Shown in pieces: positions 25,344-33,223 of a stretch of DNA of 33,223 nt. A program made the translations under genes and the position numbers. The stretch spans positions 1 through 33,223 of the forward strand of contig MEDT01000108.1 of assembly GCA_001724175.1 (NCBI GenBank). The letters run 5' to 3'. A model generated the notes under the pieces. It was given only the letters and a program-made list of their open reading frames with translations, made no database searches and was not told the DNA's origin. Position 1 is the stretch's first letter; every line of letters starts with the position of its first letter. The DNA comes from Cytophagaceae bacterium SCN 52-12. GTDB taxonomy: Bacteria > Bacteroidota > Bacteroidia > Cytophagales > Spirosomataceae.

Positions 25344-26429
25344 CTATTCGGGATAGCTCAGCAGAAGCAGGTAGGGCTGATGGAAATGATGCATAAAGAT
25401 CCGGGCGGGATCGTCCGGGTATTTTTCATAATAGGCGGCGTCGGGAGTGAGAACGATCATGTTTCCCGTTCTGACATAGTGGTTGCTGTGATAGTATTCC
25501 GGAGCCTTGAAATCCGGCAGGTACTCTCTGATGGTCCTATACGTCATTTTGCCGAGGTACTTCTCATAATTACGCTGCGCTTTCAGGGTAGGCTTGCTAA
25601 GCTTCCTGTAAACGTGCTTCATGACCGTTTTTTTCGGGAATTTCATCTTTTTTATCATTCCCTTCGCATGAATGAAAGGGTTGACCTTGTTGAAATCCCG
25701 GAGCGTCTGGATGGAAACCGGTGTTTCGGGTACCCAGTCAGCCGAATTCACAACGTTGAAGGCCAGGCCGTTGCCGGTCATATGCTCGTAGCTATAGGCA
25801 AAATACAGATTGCCCGGCTTGGGCGCAGCGCTGCAATAAGTTTTGAACCTGATATCGGCAGGCAGGACGCCGGCCTGCCTCAGGTGATAAAGATAGGCCG
25901 TGAGCAGGTAGGTTACCGCACCACCCTGGCTGTGCCCGGCCAGTATAAAATCCCGCATGCCAGTCCCATACAGCGACCGGATATGCTGCACGATGTCGTC
26001 TGCCATGTATGCCAGGCTGAGCAGCCATCCCATATGTACGGCTGCGCGCTCATCAGTCGCCAGTGTATAATCGAAAGATTTTCCTTCGGCTATCAGCAGC
26101 CTGCCTTTTGCAGGCACCATAGCGGCATAGAGGTTGGCTGACCAGCTTTCGGCCTTCTCTGTCGTGCCCCTGATGCTGATCACCGCCCTGCCGTCACTCT
26201 TCCATAGCTCCCAAAGGTTGTCCAGACCGGTGGCAGTCGATCTGTACAGCCTTGTGTATAGCCGGGGCTCGGGGATGGATCTGAGGTAACCGGAGTCCAG
26301 CGCGCAGGTACGGGCGGTCACCAGGAATATCTCCCGGAATTCGTCTTTTGAAAAGCCGCGCTCAATTTGCTGACCGTGAGCTGCAAGCTGTGTAAACGCT
26401 GCTAAAAATACCAGGATATAAGGCTTCAT
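25344..26429 (-). CDS. Class 3 lipase-like secreted hydrolase
   Basis: Alpha/beta hydrolase of the class 3 lipase family, probably exported: residues 1-19 form a signal peptide (ending LAAHGQ). The nucleophile elbow is GHSQG with S167, the oxyanion-side strand is ISIRGTT at 84-90, the likely acid is D231 (NSADWVP), and the histidine should be one of H347, H348 or H350 near the C-terminus (MHHFHQPYLLLL). The triad therefore looks intact, so an esterase or lipase activity is expected, with unknown substrate. It lies 55 bp downstream of dnaJ on the same strand and may be read through from grpE-dnaJ. Its stop is only 6 bp from that of the convergent PUL lyase. Confidence 0.82.
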   Translation of the reverse strand: MKPYILVFLAAFTQLAAHGQQIERGFSKDEFREIFLVTARTCALDSGYLRSIPEPRLYTRLYRSTATGLDNLWELWKSDGRAVISIRGTTEKAESWSANLYAAMVPAKGRLLIAEGKSFDYTLATDERAAVHMGWLLSLAYMADDIVQHIRSLYGTGMRDFILAGHSQGGAVTYLLTAYLYHLRQAGVLPADIRFKTYCSAAPKPGNLYFAYSYEHMTGNGLAFNVVNSADWVPETPVSIQTLRDFNKVNPFIHAKGMIKKMKFPKKTVMKHVYRKLSKPTLKAQRNYEKYLGKMTYRTIREYLPDFKAPEYYHSNHYVRTGNMIVLTPDAAYYEKYPDDPARIFMHHFHQPYLLLLSYPE

Positions 26430-26484
26430 AGAACCAGGATTCGGTGTCAGTAAAAATAGACGGTCCGGAGATCCTGTCCTACGA

Positions 26485-27630
26485 TCAGTGAAAGAAATCT
26501 TTCATCTTCTCGAAGAACCCCTTGTCATTCTTCCCGGGCTTAGGCGCAAAATTCGGCGAGTCCTTCAGCTTCTCAAGCGTGGCGCGCTCTTCCGACGTTA
26601 AATGCTGGGGAGTCCAGATACTGACATGCACGAGCTGATCGCCCTTGGCATAGCCGTTGAGGTCTTTGATCCCTTTTCCTTTTAAGCGAAGTATTTTTCC
26701 CGACTGCGTACCCGGCTCTATATTGATCCGCGCTTTGCCGTCGATAGTCGGTATTTCGAGGGTCGTACCCAGCGATGCATCTGCAAAGTTAAGGTGCAGG
26801 TCAAATACGACATTGTTACCGTCGCGCTTGAGCAGCTCGTCTTCCTCCTCGTCTATTACGATCAGGAGGTCGCCGGGTATGCCGCCGCGGACCGGGGCAT
26901 TCCCTTTTCCCGACATCGACAGCTGCATGCCTTCTCCTACCCCGCCCGGGATATTGAGCGTAATCATATCATCCTGCATCAGGCGGCCTTCTCCCGCGCA
27001 CGACTCACATCTCTCTTTCACGATCTTGCCGTCGCCGTTGCAGGCGGGACAGGTACTGGTTGACACCATCTGCCCCATAATGGTATTGACGACCTTTCTG
27101 ACCTGGCCGGTACCGTTGCAGGTGGTGCAATTGGTAAGGCTGTTCCCTCCTTTTGACCCGTTCCCCGAGCAGTTGTTGCAGCTCACGTAACGCTTTACCT
27201 TGATTTTCTTTTCTACTCCGTTGGCAACTTCCCGGAGATTCAGCTTTAACTTAATCCTGAGATCGGTACCCTTTTTACGGCGCTGACCGCCTCCCCCGAA
27301 AATATCTCCGAACGGGCTTCCCGCCCCCCCGAAAATATCCCCGAACTGAGAGAAAATATCTTCCATCGTGAACCCGCCGCCAAATCCGCCGGCTGCCGCC
27401 CCGCCCATACCTGCATGACCAAACTGGTCATAGCGCTGACGTTTCGTTTCGTCGCTCAGTATGCTGTATGCTTCTGCCGCTTCCTTGAATTTCTCCTCTG
27501 CCTCAGCATCCCCGGGGTTCTTGTCCGGATGGTATTTAAACGCCAGGCCTCTGTAGGCCTTCTTGATCTCATCGGCAGTTGCGCTTCTGCCCACACCCAG
27601 AACTTCGTAGTAATCTCTTTTCTTTGCCAT
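26485..27630 (-). CDS. dnaJ: Chaperone protein DnaJ
   Basis: Hsp40 co-chaperone that delivers unfolded proteins to DnaK and stimulates its ATPase. The 381-residue product shows the J domain at 1-70 with HPD ([10 protein letters not shown]), a Gly/Phe-rich linker at about 75-118 (GGFGGGF, DIFGGAG), four zinc-binding repeats [24 protein letters not shown] and CESCAGEG at about 151-220, and the C-terminal substrate-binding domains ([18 protein letters not shown]). It is a full type I DnaJ. It follows grpE by 24 bp on the minus strand; dnaK is not in the window. Confidence 0.98.
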   Translation of the reverse strand: MAKKRDYYEVLGVGRSATADEIKKAYRGLAFKYHPDKNPGDAEAEEKFKEAAEAYSILSDETKRQRYDQFGHAGMGGAAAGGFGGGFTMEDIFSQFGDIFGGAGSPFGDIFGGGGQRRKKGTDLRIKLKLNLREVANGVEKKIKVKRYVSCNNCSGNGSKGGNSLTNCTTCNGTGQVRKVVNTIMGQMVSTSTCPACNGDGKIVKERCESCAGEGRLMQDDMITLNIPGGVGEGMQLSMSGKGNAPVRGGIPGDLLIVIDEEEDELLKRDGNNVVFDLHLNFADASLGTTLEIPTIDGKARINIEPGTQSGKILRLKGKGIKDLNGYAKGDQLVHVSIWTPQHLTSEERATLEKLKDSPNFAPKPGKNDKGFFEKMKDFFH

Positions 27631-27654
27631 TATTTCACAGATATTCGAACGCGC

Positions 27655-28230
27655 TTATACGCCTACCACCACTTTAGCGTAACGTATCACCTTGTCATTC
27701 AGGTAGTAACCTTTTTCAAGGACATCAATTATTTTTCCTTTTTGTTCTTCATTGGCAGCCGGGAACTGCGCTACTGATTCATGAAAATCGGCGTTAAACG
27801 GCTCTCCCTGAGCCTCCATCGGCTTCAGCCCTTCGCTTTCAAGCGTACGCAGGAACTTTGAATAAATAAGCTCGACCCCCTCTTTGAGCGGCTCCACTTC
27901 CGGGCCGTGCCCCTCAAAAGCAGCCCTGGCCCTTTCAAAATCATCAAGTATGGGAAGCAGCGACTTCAGCAGGCCGGCATTGGCTGTAGAGATCAGTTCT
28001 ATTCTTTCTTTTGACGTCCTCCTCCGGAAGTTTTCAAATTCAGCATACAACCGTAAGTACTTATCTTTCAATTCTCCTATTTCCTGCCTGGCCTCATCCA
28101 GCGGATCCGCCTCTACGTCTTTGCTTTTTGAAGATTCCTCGCTCTGCTGGTCAGACTTACTGTCAGTAAGATCCTCCGGCCCGGAGGAATCACTTGTCAA
28201 TTCTTCTTCATTTATTTTATTTTCAGCCAT
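27655..28230 (-). CDS. grpE: Nucleotide exchange factor GrpE
   Basis: Releases ADP from DnaK in the Hsp70 cycle. The start is set at the ATG at 28230 (MAENKINEEEL), since upstream in-frame sequence to 28314 reads as untranslated leader. The 191-residue product has a disordered acidic N-terminus (1-55), a long dimerising helix at about 60-105 (ELKDKYLRLYAEFENFRRRT), a four-helix segment (LLPILDDFERA) and the C-terminal beta domain (PFNADFHESVAQ, GYYLNDKVIRYAKVVV). It forms an operon with dnaJ and is divergent from queG, with about 100 bp between their starts. Confidence 0.96.
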   Translation of the reverse strand: MAENKINEEELTSDSSGPEDLTDSKSDQQSEESSKSKDVEADPLDEARQEIGELKDKYLRLYAEFENFRRRTSKERIELISTANAGLLKSLLPILDDFERARAAFEGHGPEVEPLKEGVELIYSKFLRTLESEGLKPMEAQGEPFNADFHESVAQFPAANEEQKGKIIDVLEKGYYLNDKVIRYAKVVVGV

Positions 28231-28321
28231 GATTGTCTCGCAATACAGTTTATTGATACTTCGCTGATATAGGTAAAAATCTTTGCCAGGCGAAATAAAC
28301 TGACAAGTTGACACAAAATTG

Positions 28322-28329
28322 TAACTTTG
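28322..28329 (+). promoter_or_regulatory. Consensus -7 element right at the queG start
   Basis: TAACTTTG matches the Bacteroidota -7 element TAnnTTTG exactly and ends 4 bases before the queG ATG at 28334. If active, transcription would start at about the ATG, giving a leaderless or nearly leaderless mRNA. No well-spaced TTTG is found upstream; a TTG at 28308-28310 is too close. Confidence 0.35.
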
Positions 28330-28333
28330 AGCT

Positions 28334-29314
28334 ATGACGGTTCAGGACATCATAGCGGAGGAACGAAGCAGTAAGGTAAAAGAGCTGGCAGCCATTGCAG
28401 GCTTCGATGCATGCGGCATTTCAAAGGCCGGCTTCCTGGAAGAGGAAGCTCCGCGTCTCGAAAAATGGCTTCATGAAGGGAAAAATGGCGCCATGCAGTG
28501 GATGGAGAATCATTTCGATAAGCGGCTGGATCCCACAAAGCTGGTGGAGGGCGCCAGGTCGGTCATCTCTGTTGTGCTGAACTATTACCCGGAAAATAAA
28601 TTGCCGGAGGAAGCTTCCGATTATAAAATTTCCAAATATGCTTACGGCGAAGACTATCACTTCGTCCTCAAGGACAAGCTGAAACATCTCGCGGAGCTGC
28701 TGAGAGAAAATTTCGGCGACGTAAACGGGCGGGCATTCGTCGATTCGGCTCCCGTTATGGATAAAGTCTGGGCGAAACGGGCCGGGCTCGGCTGGGTCGG
28801 GAAGCATAGCAACCTGGTCAATCCCCGCGCCGGCAGCTTCTTTTTCATCGGCGAGCTCATCGTGGACCTGGAGCTCCGGCCAGACGAGTCTATCAGAGAT
28901 TTTTGCGGCACCTGCACCCGCTGCATAGATGCCTGTCCTACAGATGCTATCGAATCTCCCTACGAAGTCAACGGCAGCAAATGCATCAGCTATTACACCA
29001 TCGAATTGAAAGAAGCCATTCCCGACAATGTAAAAGGAAAATTTGAAAACTGGATCTTCGGTTGCGATATCTGCCAGGACGTCTGTCCCTGGAACAGGTT
29101 TTCAAAACCTCACCGCGAGCCCCTGTTCCACCTGAAGCCGGAGCTGGAAAGCTTAAAAAAAGGCGATTGGGAAGAAATCACCGAAGAAGTCTTCAGGGAG
29201 GTATTCAGGAGGTCTCCGGTCAAGAGAACCAGGCTGGAAGGGCTGAAGAGGAACATTTCGTTTATAAAAGAAGCTGTAACACCTTCCCCGGTTACCATCT
29301 TCCCCGACAGCTAG
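28334..29314 (+). CDS. queG: Epoxyqueuosine reductase QueG
   Basis: Cobalamin-dependent iron-sulfur enzyme that reduces epoxyqueuosine to queuosine at the wobble base of certain tRNAs. The 326-residue product has the N-terminal cobalamin-binding region ([20 protein letters not shown]), the likely catalytic D137 in VDSAPVMDK, the motif [14 protein letters not shown], and two ferredoxin-type cysteine sets: C191, C194, C197 and C201 ([12 protein letters not shown]) and C217, C244, C247 and C251 (CDICQDVCP). The C-terminal HEAT-like extension of longer homologues is reduced, which is common. Its stop overlaps that of the convergent uvrA. Confidence 0.96.
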   Translation: MTVQDIIAEERSSKVKELAAIAGFDACGISKAGFLEEEAPRLEKWLHEGKNGAMQWMENHFDKRLDPTKLVEGARSVISVVLNYYPENKLPEEASDYKISKYAYGEDYHFVLKDKLKHLAELLRENFGDVNGRAFVDSAPVMDKVWAKRAGLGWVGKHSNLVNPRAGSFFFIGELIVDLELRPDESIRDFCGTCTRCIDACPTDAIESPYEVNGSKCISYYTIELKEAIPDNVKGKFENWIFGCDICQDVCPWNRFSKPHREPLFHLKPELESLKKGDWEEITEEVFREVFRRSPVKRTRLEGLKRNISFIKEAVTPSPVTIFPDS

Positions 29315-32160
29315 TTGTTAGCATGCTCCAGCTCGGCCTTTAGAAAATAACCGGTATAGCTGCCTTTCTGCGCCGCTACCTCTTCAGGCGTCCCCTTCGC
29401 TATGATCTGCCCGCCCTGGCTGCCGCCTTCGGGGCCCATGTCGGTTATATAATCGGCAATTTTGATAACATCGAGGTTGTGCTCTATGATCAGAACCGTA
29501 TTCCCTTTCTCCACGAGTTGCTCAACCACCCGCAAAAGCTGGCTGATATCCTGGAAATGCAATCCCGTCGTAGGCTCATCCAGGATATAGAGCGTGTTGC
29601 CGGTATCCCTTTTGGAAAGCTCTTCAGCCAGCTTCACCCGCTGGGCCTCCCCGCCTGAAAGCGTCGTAGCATGTTGCCCCAGGGTAATATACCCCAGGCC
29701 GACATCGTAGAGCGTCTTTACTTTCCGGAGTATACGCGGATGAGCCTCGAAAAACTCCAGGGATGCCTCGACTGTCATATCCAGTATATCCGCTATGGAT
29801 TTACCCTTATACCTGACTTCAAGCGTTTCCCTGTTGAAGCGTTTTCCCTTACAGCTCTCGCAGGCTACATGAACGTCGGGCAGGAAATCCATTTCTATGC
29901 GCTTCATGCCTGCGCCTTCACAATCCTCACAGCGCCCTCCTTTTACGTTAAAGGAAAACCTGCCGGGTTTATATCCCCGGATCTTGGCCTCGGGCAGCTC
30001 CGAAAACAGCGTTCGTATTTCCGAAAACAGGTTGGTGTAGGTAGCGGGGTTGGATCGCGGCGTTCTGCCGATAGGCGACTGGTCGACCTCTATGATCTTG
30101 TCGATGTTTTCCAGCCCCGATATCGATTTATAGGGAAGCGCCTCCCTCCTCGAGCGGTAAAAATGCTTGCTGACAAGCGGGTGAAGCGTTTCGTGTATGA
30201 GCGACGATTTTCCGCTCCCGCTTACGCCTGTCACACAGATGACAGTCGCCAGGGGCAGCTTCAGGTCGACATTTTTCAGGTTATGCCCGGTACAGCCTTT
30301 CAGCTCCAGGAATTTGCCGTTGCCTTTCCTCCTGCTTGCAGGAACGCCGATCATCTCTTCGCCGTTCAGGTATCTTGCGGTGAGCGATCCGTTCTGCATG
30401 AACTCGCCGGGGGCTCCCTGGCCCACGATCTGCCCGCCGTGCCGGCCCGCTCCGGGACCGACATCCAGGATATAATCCGATGCAAGCATCATGTCCTTGT
30501 CGTGCTCCACGACAAGGACCGTATTCCCGATGTCCCTGAGATTTTTCAGCGATTCGATCAGCCTGACGTTGTCTCTCTGGTGCAGTCCTATGCTGGGCTC
30601 ATCCATGATATACAGCACGCCCGTCAGCTGGGTACCTATCTGGGTGGCCAGCCTGATCCGCTGGGCTTCTCCACCCGACAGCGTTCTCAACGCCCGGTTC
30701 AGGGTAAGATACCCGAGCCCTATATCCAGGAGAAAGCCGGTGCGTTTCCTGATCTCTTTCAGAACTTCGTGGGCAATCAGGCGCTGGCGTTCCGAAATAC
30801 GGTCTTCAAGACCATTCAGCCACTTAGCCAGGTCGGTGATATCCATCTCGGCCAGCTCTGAAATGTTCTTATCGTCTATCCTGAAATACAGCGACTCCTT
30901 TTTCAGCCGGGCGCCATTGCACTCCGGGCACTTGCTTACCACAAGAAAGTCCTTGAGCCAGTCCTGGATCTTGTCCGACCCGGTTTCCTGCTGCTTCCTG
31001 AGAAAGCTGATGATCCCTTCAAACCTGGTATCCCAGTCTGTTCCGGGGTATTTTTTGGAAGGCACGGGTACGGGCTCCTGGCTGCCGTGCAGGATAAGGT
31101 CGATCACGTCCCGGGGAAAATTCGACAACGCGGTGGTAAGGCTTAGCTTGTAAGGCTTCAGCAGCGCTTCCAGCTGCTTGAAAATCCAGGCGTCCCGGTA
31201 CTCTCCCAGCGGCGCTATGCCGCCCCTGCTGATGGTCAGGGACTTATCGGGTATAACAGATTCTTCCGTAATTTCTTCGGTCACGCCAAGCCCCTGGCAT
31301 GTCGGGCACCAGCCATAAGGAGAGTTAAATGAAAAATTATTGGGAGCAGGATCATCGTAGCTGATCCCCGATTCCGGGTCCATCAGGTTCTGGGAAAAAT
31401 AGTGTACCTGGCCCTGGTCATCGAGCAGCATCAGGGCTCCTTTCCCATGCTTGAAAGTGAGATCAACCGACTTCCCGAGCCGGTAACGTTCATCCTCAGC
31501 AGGTACGATGCGGTCGATCACGATCTCTACATCGTGTATCTTGTACCGGTCGAGCTGCATCTTGGGAACGATATCCTGGATTTCGCCGTCGACCCTCACC
31601 TTGTTAAAGCCCAGCCGGGCTATCTGTACGAACAGCTCCCTGTAATGACCTTTCCTGCCCTTTACGACAGGGGCAAGCAACACGATCTTGCGACCCTTCT
31701 GCTGCGAGAGAAGCTGGCCGACGATCTGATCCTGCGATTGCTTTACCATTTTTCTCCCGGTCACATACGAGAAGGCCTCGCCGGCCCGGGCATAAAGCAG
31801 CCTCAGGAAGTCATATATTTCCGTAACGGTCCCCACCGTGGAGCGGGGATTCCGGGAAGTGGTTTTCTGTTCTATGCTGATAACAGGCGATAAGCCGTCT
31901 ATCTTGTCTACGTCGGGTCTTTCCATCTCACCGATAAATCCCCTTGCGTAGGCCGAAAAACTCTCCATGTATCTACGCTGCCCTTCCGCGTAGATCGTGT
32001 CGAAAGCCAGCGACGATTTACCGCTTCCGCTGATACCCGTCACCACGACCAGCCTGTTCCTGGGTATGCAGACGTCAATATTTTTCAGATTATGCTCCCG
32101 TGCACCCTGGACCACGATCTGGTCGTGGCCCGTAAGATCAATGTCGTTCAAATTGTTCAA
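29311..32160 (-). CDS. uvrA: Excinuclease ABC subunit UvrA
   Basis: DNA-damage recognition ATPase of nucleotide excision repair, acting with UvrB and UvrC in the cytoplasm. The 949-residue product has two ABC modules: Walker [10 protein letters not shown] near residue 43 and GVSGSGKSS near 645, and the signature LSGGEAQR in each half. Zinc-binding pairs are [17 protein letters not shown] and the C-terminal [17 protein letters not shown]. No in-frame ATG precedes [11 protein letters not shown], so the start is a TTG: 32160 (codon 1) or 32151 (codon 4, with GAAAGA about 8 bases upstream). Family N-termini reach about this far, which supports a non-ATG start. Confidence 0.96.
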   Translation of the reverse strand: MNNLNDIDLTGHDQIVVQGAREHNLKNIDVCIPRNRLVVVTGISGSGKSSLAFDTIYAEGQRRYMESFSAYARGFIGEMERPDVDKIDGLSPVISIEQKTTSRNPRSTVGTVTEIYDFLRLLYARAGEAFSYVTGRKMVKQSQDQIVGQLLSQQKGRKIVLLAPVVKGRKGHYRELFVQIARLGFNKVRVDGEIQDIVPKMQLDRYKIHDVEIVIDRIVPAEDERYRLGKSVDLTFKHGKGALMLLDDQGQVHYFSQNLMDPESGISYDDPAPNNFSFNSPYGWCPTCQGLGVTEEITEESVIPDKSLTISRGGIAPLGEYRDAWIFKQLEALLKPYKLSLTTALSNFPRDVIDLILHGSQEPVPVPSKKYPGTDWDTRFEGIISFLRKQQETGSDKIQDWLKDFLVVSKCPECNGARLKKESLYFRIDDKNISELAEMDITDLAKWLNGLEDRISERQRLIAHEVLKEIRKRTGFLLDIGLGYLTLNRALRTLSGGEAQRIRLATQIGTQLTGVLYIMDEPSIGLHQRDNVRLIESLKNLRDIGNTVLVVEHDKDMMLASDYILDVGPGAGRHGGQIVGQGAPGEFMQNGSLTARYLNGEEMIGVPASRRKGNGKFLELKGCTGHNLKNVDLKLPLATVICVTGVSGSGKSSLIHETLHPLVSKHFYRSRREALPYKSISGLENIDKIIEVDQSPIGRTPRSNPATYTNLFSEIRTLFSELPEAKIRGYKPGRFSFNVKGGRCEDCEGAGMKRIEMDFLPDVHVACESCKGKRFNRETLEVRYKGKSIADILDMTVEASLEFFEAHPRILRKVKTLYDVGLGYITLGQHATTLSGGEAQRVKLAEELSKRDTGNTLYILDEPTTGLHFQDISQLLRVVEQLVEKGNTVLIIEHNLDVIKIADYITDMGPEGGSQGGQIIAKGTPEEVAAQKGSYTGYFLKAELEHANN

Positions 32161-32251
32161 TCTTTCATGATAAGAGATAGCGCATGCCGCAGGTCCGTTC
32201 CACCCCGGGGAAAATCTGCCTGCTGCATGTTTTCTTAACGCATTTAACGCT

Positions 32252-32271
32252 AAAAAAATTCCGCCCCGGAA
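32252..32271 (-). terminator. Short terminator after clpX
   Basis: On the minus strand TTCCG, the 3-base loop GGG and CGGAA form a 5-bp stem (32259-32271), followed by seven T (32258-32252). The stem is short but the T-run is strong, and the position, about 60 bp after the clpX stop, fits. It would separate clpX from uvrA. Confidence 0.5.
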
Positions 32272-32331
32272 GTAGCCCCGGCGATCCTCTTTTCCACGCT
32301 TTGTATCCCTTGCGCCTTTATGGTTATCCGC

Positions 32332-33223
32332 CTAAGCAACCGACTTTAACAGCGCCAGCGACGATTTCTCAAATTTGTCCTGCGCATAGTCGAGCGTAAC
32401 GGTAAAAGTCTTGACATCCGGCTGCGAAGGCAGCTCGAACATGGCGTCGGTCATAATCGATTCGCAGATCGAGCGCAATCCTCGTGCGCCCAGCTTATAA
32501 GCTACCGCCTGCTCAACTATATAATCCAGTACCGCATCTTCAAACTGGATTTCAATCCCTTCGAGATCGAACAGCTTTTTGTATTGCTTGATAAGCGCGT
32601 TTTTGGGTTCTGTGAGGATCTGTCTCAGCGCCTGGGCATCGAGCGGATTCAGGTAGGTCAGCACCGGCAGGCGCCCTATCAGCTCAGGGATCAGGCCAAA
32701 CGATTTGAGATCCTGGGCAGATATGTACCTCATCAGGTTTTCTTTATCGAAGATCTCGATGATCCTTGAATCATTGCTGAAACCTATAGGGCGCGTATTG
32801 ATCCTCTTCGCAATATGACGATCGATCCCGACGAAAGCGCCGCCGCAGATAAAGAGGATATTTTCGGTATTGAGCGCTATCATTTTCTGATCGGGATGCT
32901 TCCTGCCCCCTTGCGGCGGCACATTTACGATCGATCCCTCCAGGAGCTTGAGCAAAGCCTGCTGAACGCCCTCTCCGCTCACATCCCGCGTGATCGAAGG
33001 ATTATCGCTCTTGCGGGCTATCTTGTCGATCTCATCGATATAAACAATTCCCCTTTCCGCCTTCTCCACATCAAAATCGGCGGCCTGGAGAAGCCTGGTC
33101 AGAATAGTCTCTACATCCTCTCCCACATAGCCGGCCTCTGTAACCGTTGTGGCGTCGGCCACGCAAAAAGGCACTTCCAGTATCCGGGCCAGCGTCTTGG
33201 CCAGGTAGGTTTTGCCGGTACCG
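32332..33223 (-). CDS. clpX: ATP-dependent Clp protease ATP-binding subunit ClpX (5' end outside window)
   Basis: AAA+ unfoldase that feeds substrates to the ClpP protease. The frame is open to the window edge; the visible part starts inside Walker A ([13 protein letters not shown]), so the N-terminal zinc-binding domain is missing only because of the boundary. Visible motifs are the pore loop GYVGED, Walker [11 protein letters not shown], the [18 protein letters not shown] segment, the RKH loop ([11 protein letters not shown]), the GRLPV strand after FGLIPELI, and sensor 2 in [10 protein letters not shown]. The C-terminus ends [11 protein letters not shown] later in-frame ATG at 33174 is internal (MPFCVA in a GTG-containing context) and is not the true start. 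Confidence 0.97.
   Translation of the reverse strand, partial: GTGKTYLAKTLARILEVPFCVADATTVTEAGYVGEDVETILTRLLQAADFDVEKAERGIVYIDEIDKIARKSDNPSITRDVSGEGVQQALLKLLEGSIVNVPPQGGRKHPDQKMIALNTENILFICGGAFVGIDRHIAKRINTRPIGFSNDSRIIEIFDKENLMRYISAQDLKSFGLIPELIGRLPVLTYLNPLDAQALRQILTEPKNALIKQYKKLFDLEGIEIQFEDAVLDYIVEQAVAYKLGARGLRSICESIMTDAMFELPSQPDVKTFTVTLDYAQDKFEKSSLALLKSVA

Noticed and set aside
29671-30861. Plus-strand frame of 396 codons opposite uvrA
   Set aside because: Antisense shadow of the conserved UvrA coding sequence.
1-33223. CRISPR arrays, tRNA or rRNA genes, insertion sequences, prophage
   Set aside because: No regularly spaced repeats, cloverleaf-like sequence, transposase, integrase or phage structural motif was noticed on either strand.

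Overview
The window looks like chromosomal DNA from a member of the Bacteroidota, most likely a Cytophagia or Chitinophagia relative (inference). The evidence is SusC/SusD pairs, a FecI-like sigma factor with a FecR anti-sigma factor, a type IX secretion C-terminal tail, a Bacteroidota-type arginine decarboxylase, and promoter-like TTTG / TAnnTTTG elements. No tRNA, rRNA, CRISPR array, transposase or phage gene was seen.

Layout. 1-751 (-) is the start of an arginine decarboxylase. 752-1411 is a long intergenic region with no convincing gene. 1412-7408 (+) is a complete tripartite RND efflux operon: TolC-like outer-membrane factor, lipoprotein membrane-fusion protein and AcrB-like pump, closed by a strong terminator. 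7564-8787 (+) encodes a lamin-tail-domain protein with a type IX sorting tail, and 8932-9954 (+) an N-acetylmuramoyl-L-alanine amidase.

10072-25337 (+) is a polysaccharide utilisation locus (PUL). It runs ECF sigma, FecR, SusC with an STN signalling domain, SusD, a second SusC lacking the N-terminal domains, a second SusD, a DUF1735/DUF5627-type surface lipoprotein, and a heparinase II/III-like polysaccharide lyase. The expected logic is: glycan import through the STN-bearing SusC signals to FecR, which releases the sigma factor; the SusCD complexes and the third lipoprotein capture oligosaccharide; the single lyase cuts a uronate-containing polymer. No glycoside hydrolase, sulfatase or hybrid two-component regulator lies in the window, so the substrate is not evident.

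The most striking sequence observation is an exact 26-bp tandem duplication at 14305-14356. It frameshifts the signalling SusC; removing one copy restores one open frame of about 1195 residues. It may be a pseudogene, a reversible off state or an assembly error. Other unusual points are a 12-bp perfect hairpin in the susC leader, a 91-bp repeat-like element between the second susC and susD, and a short motif shared upstream of fecR and susC.

25344-33223 is housekeeping: a class 3 lipase (-) next to dnaJ and grpE (-), queG (+), uvrA (-) converging on queG through a shared CTAG, and the 3' part of clpX (-) leaving the window.
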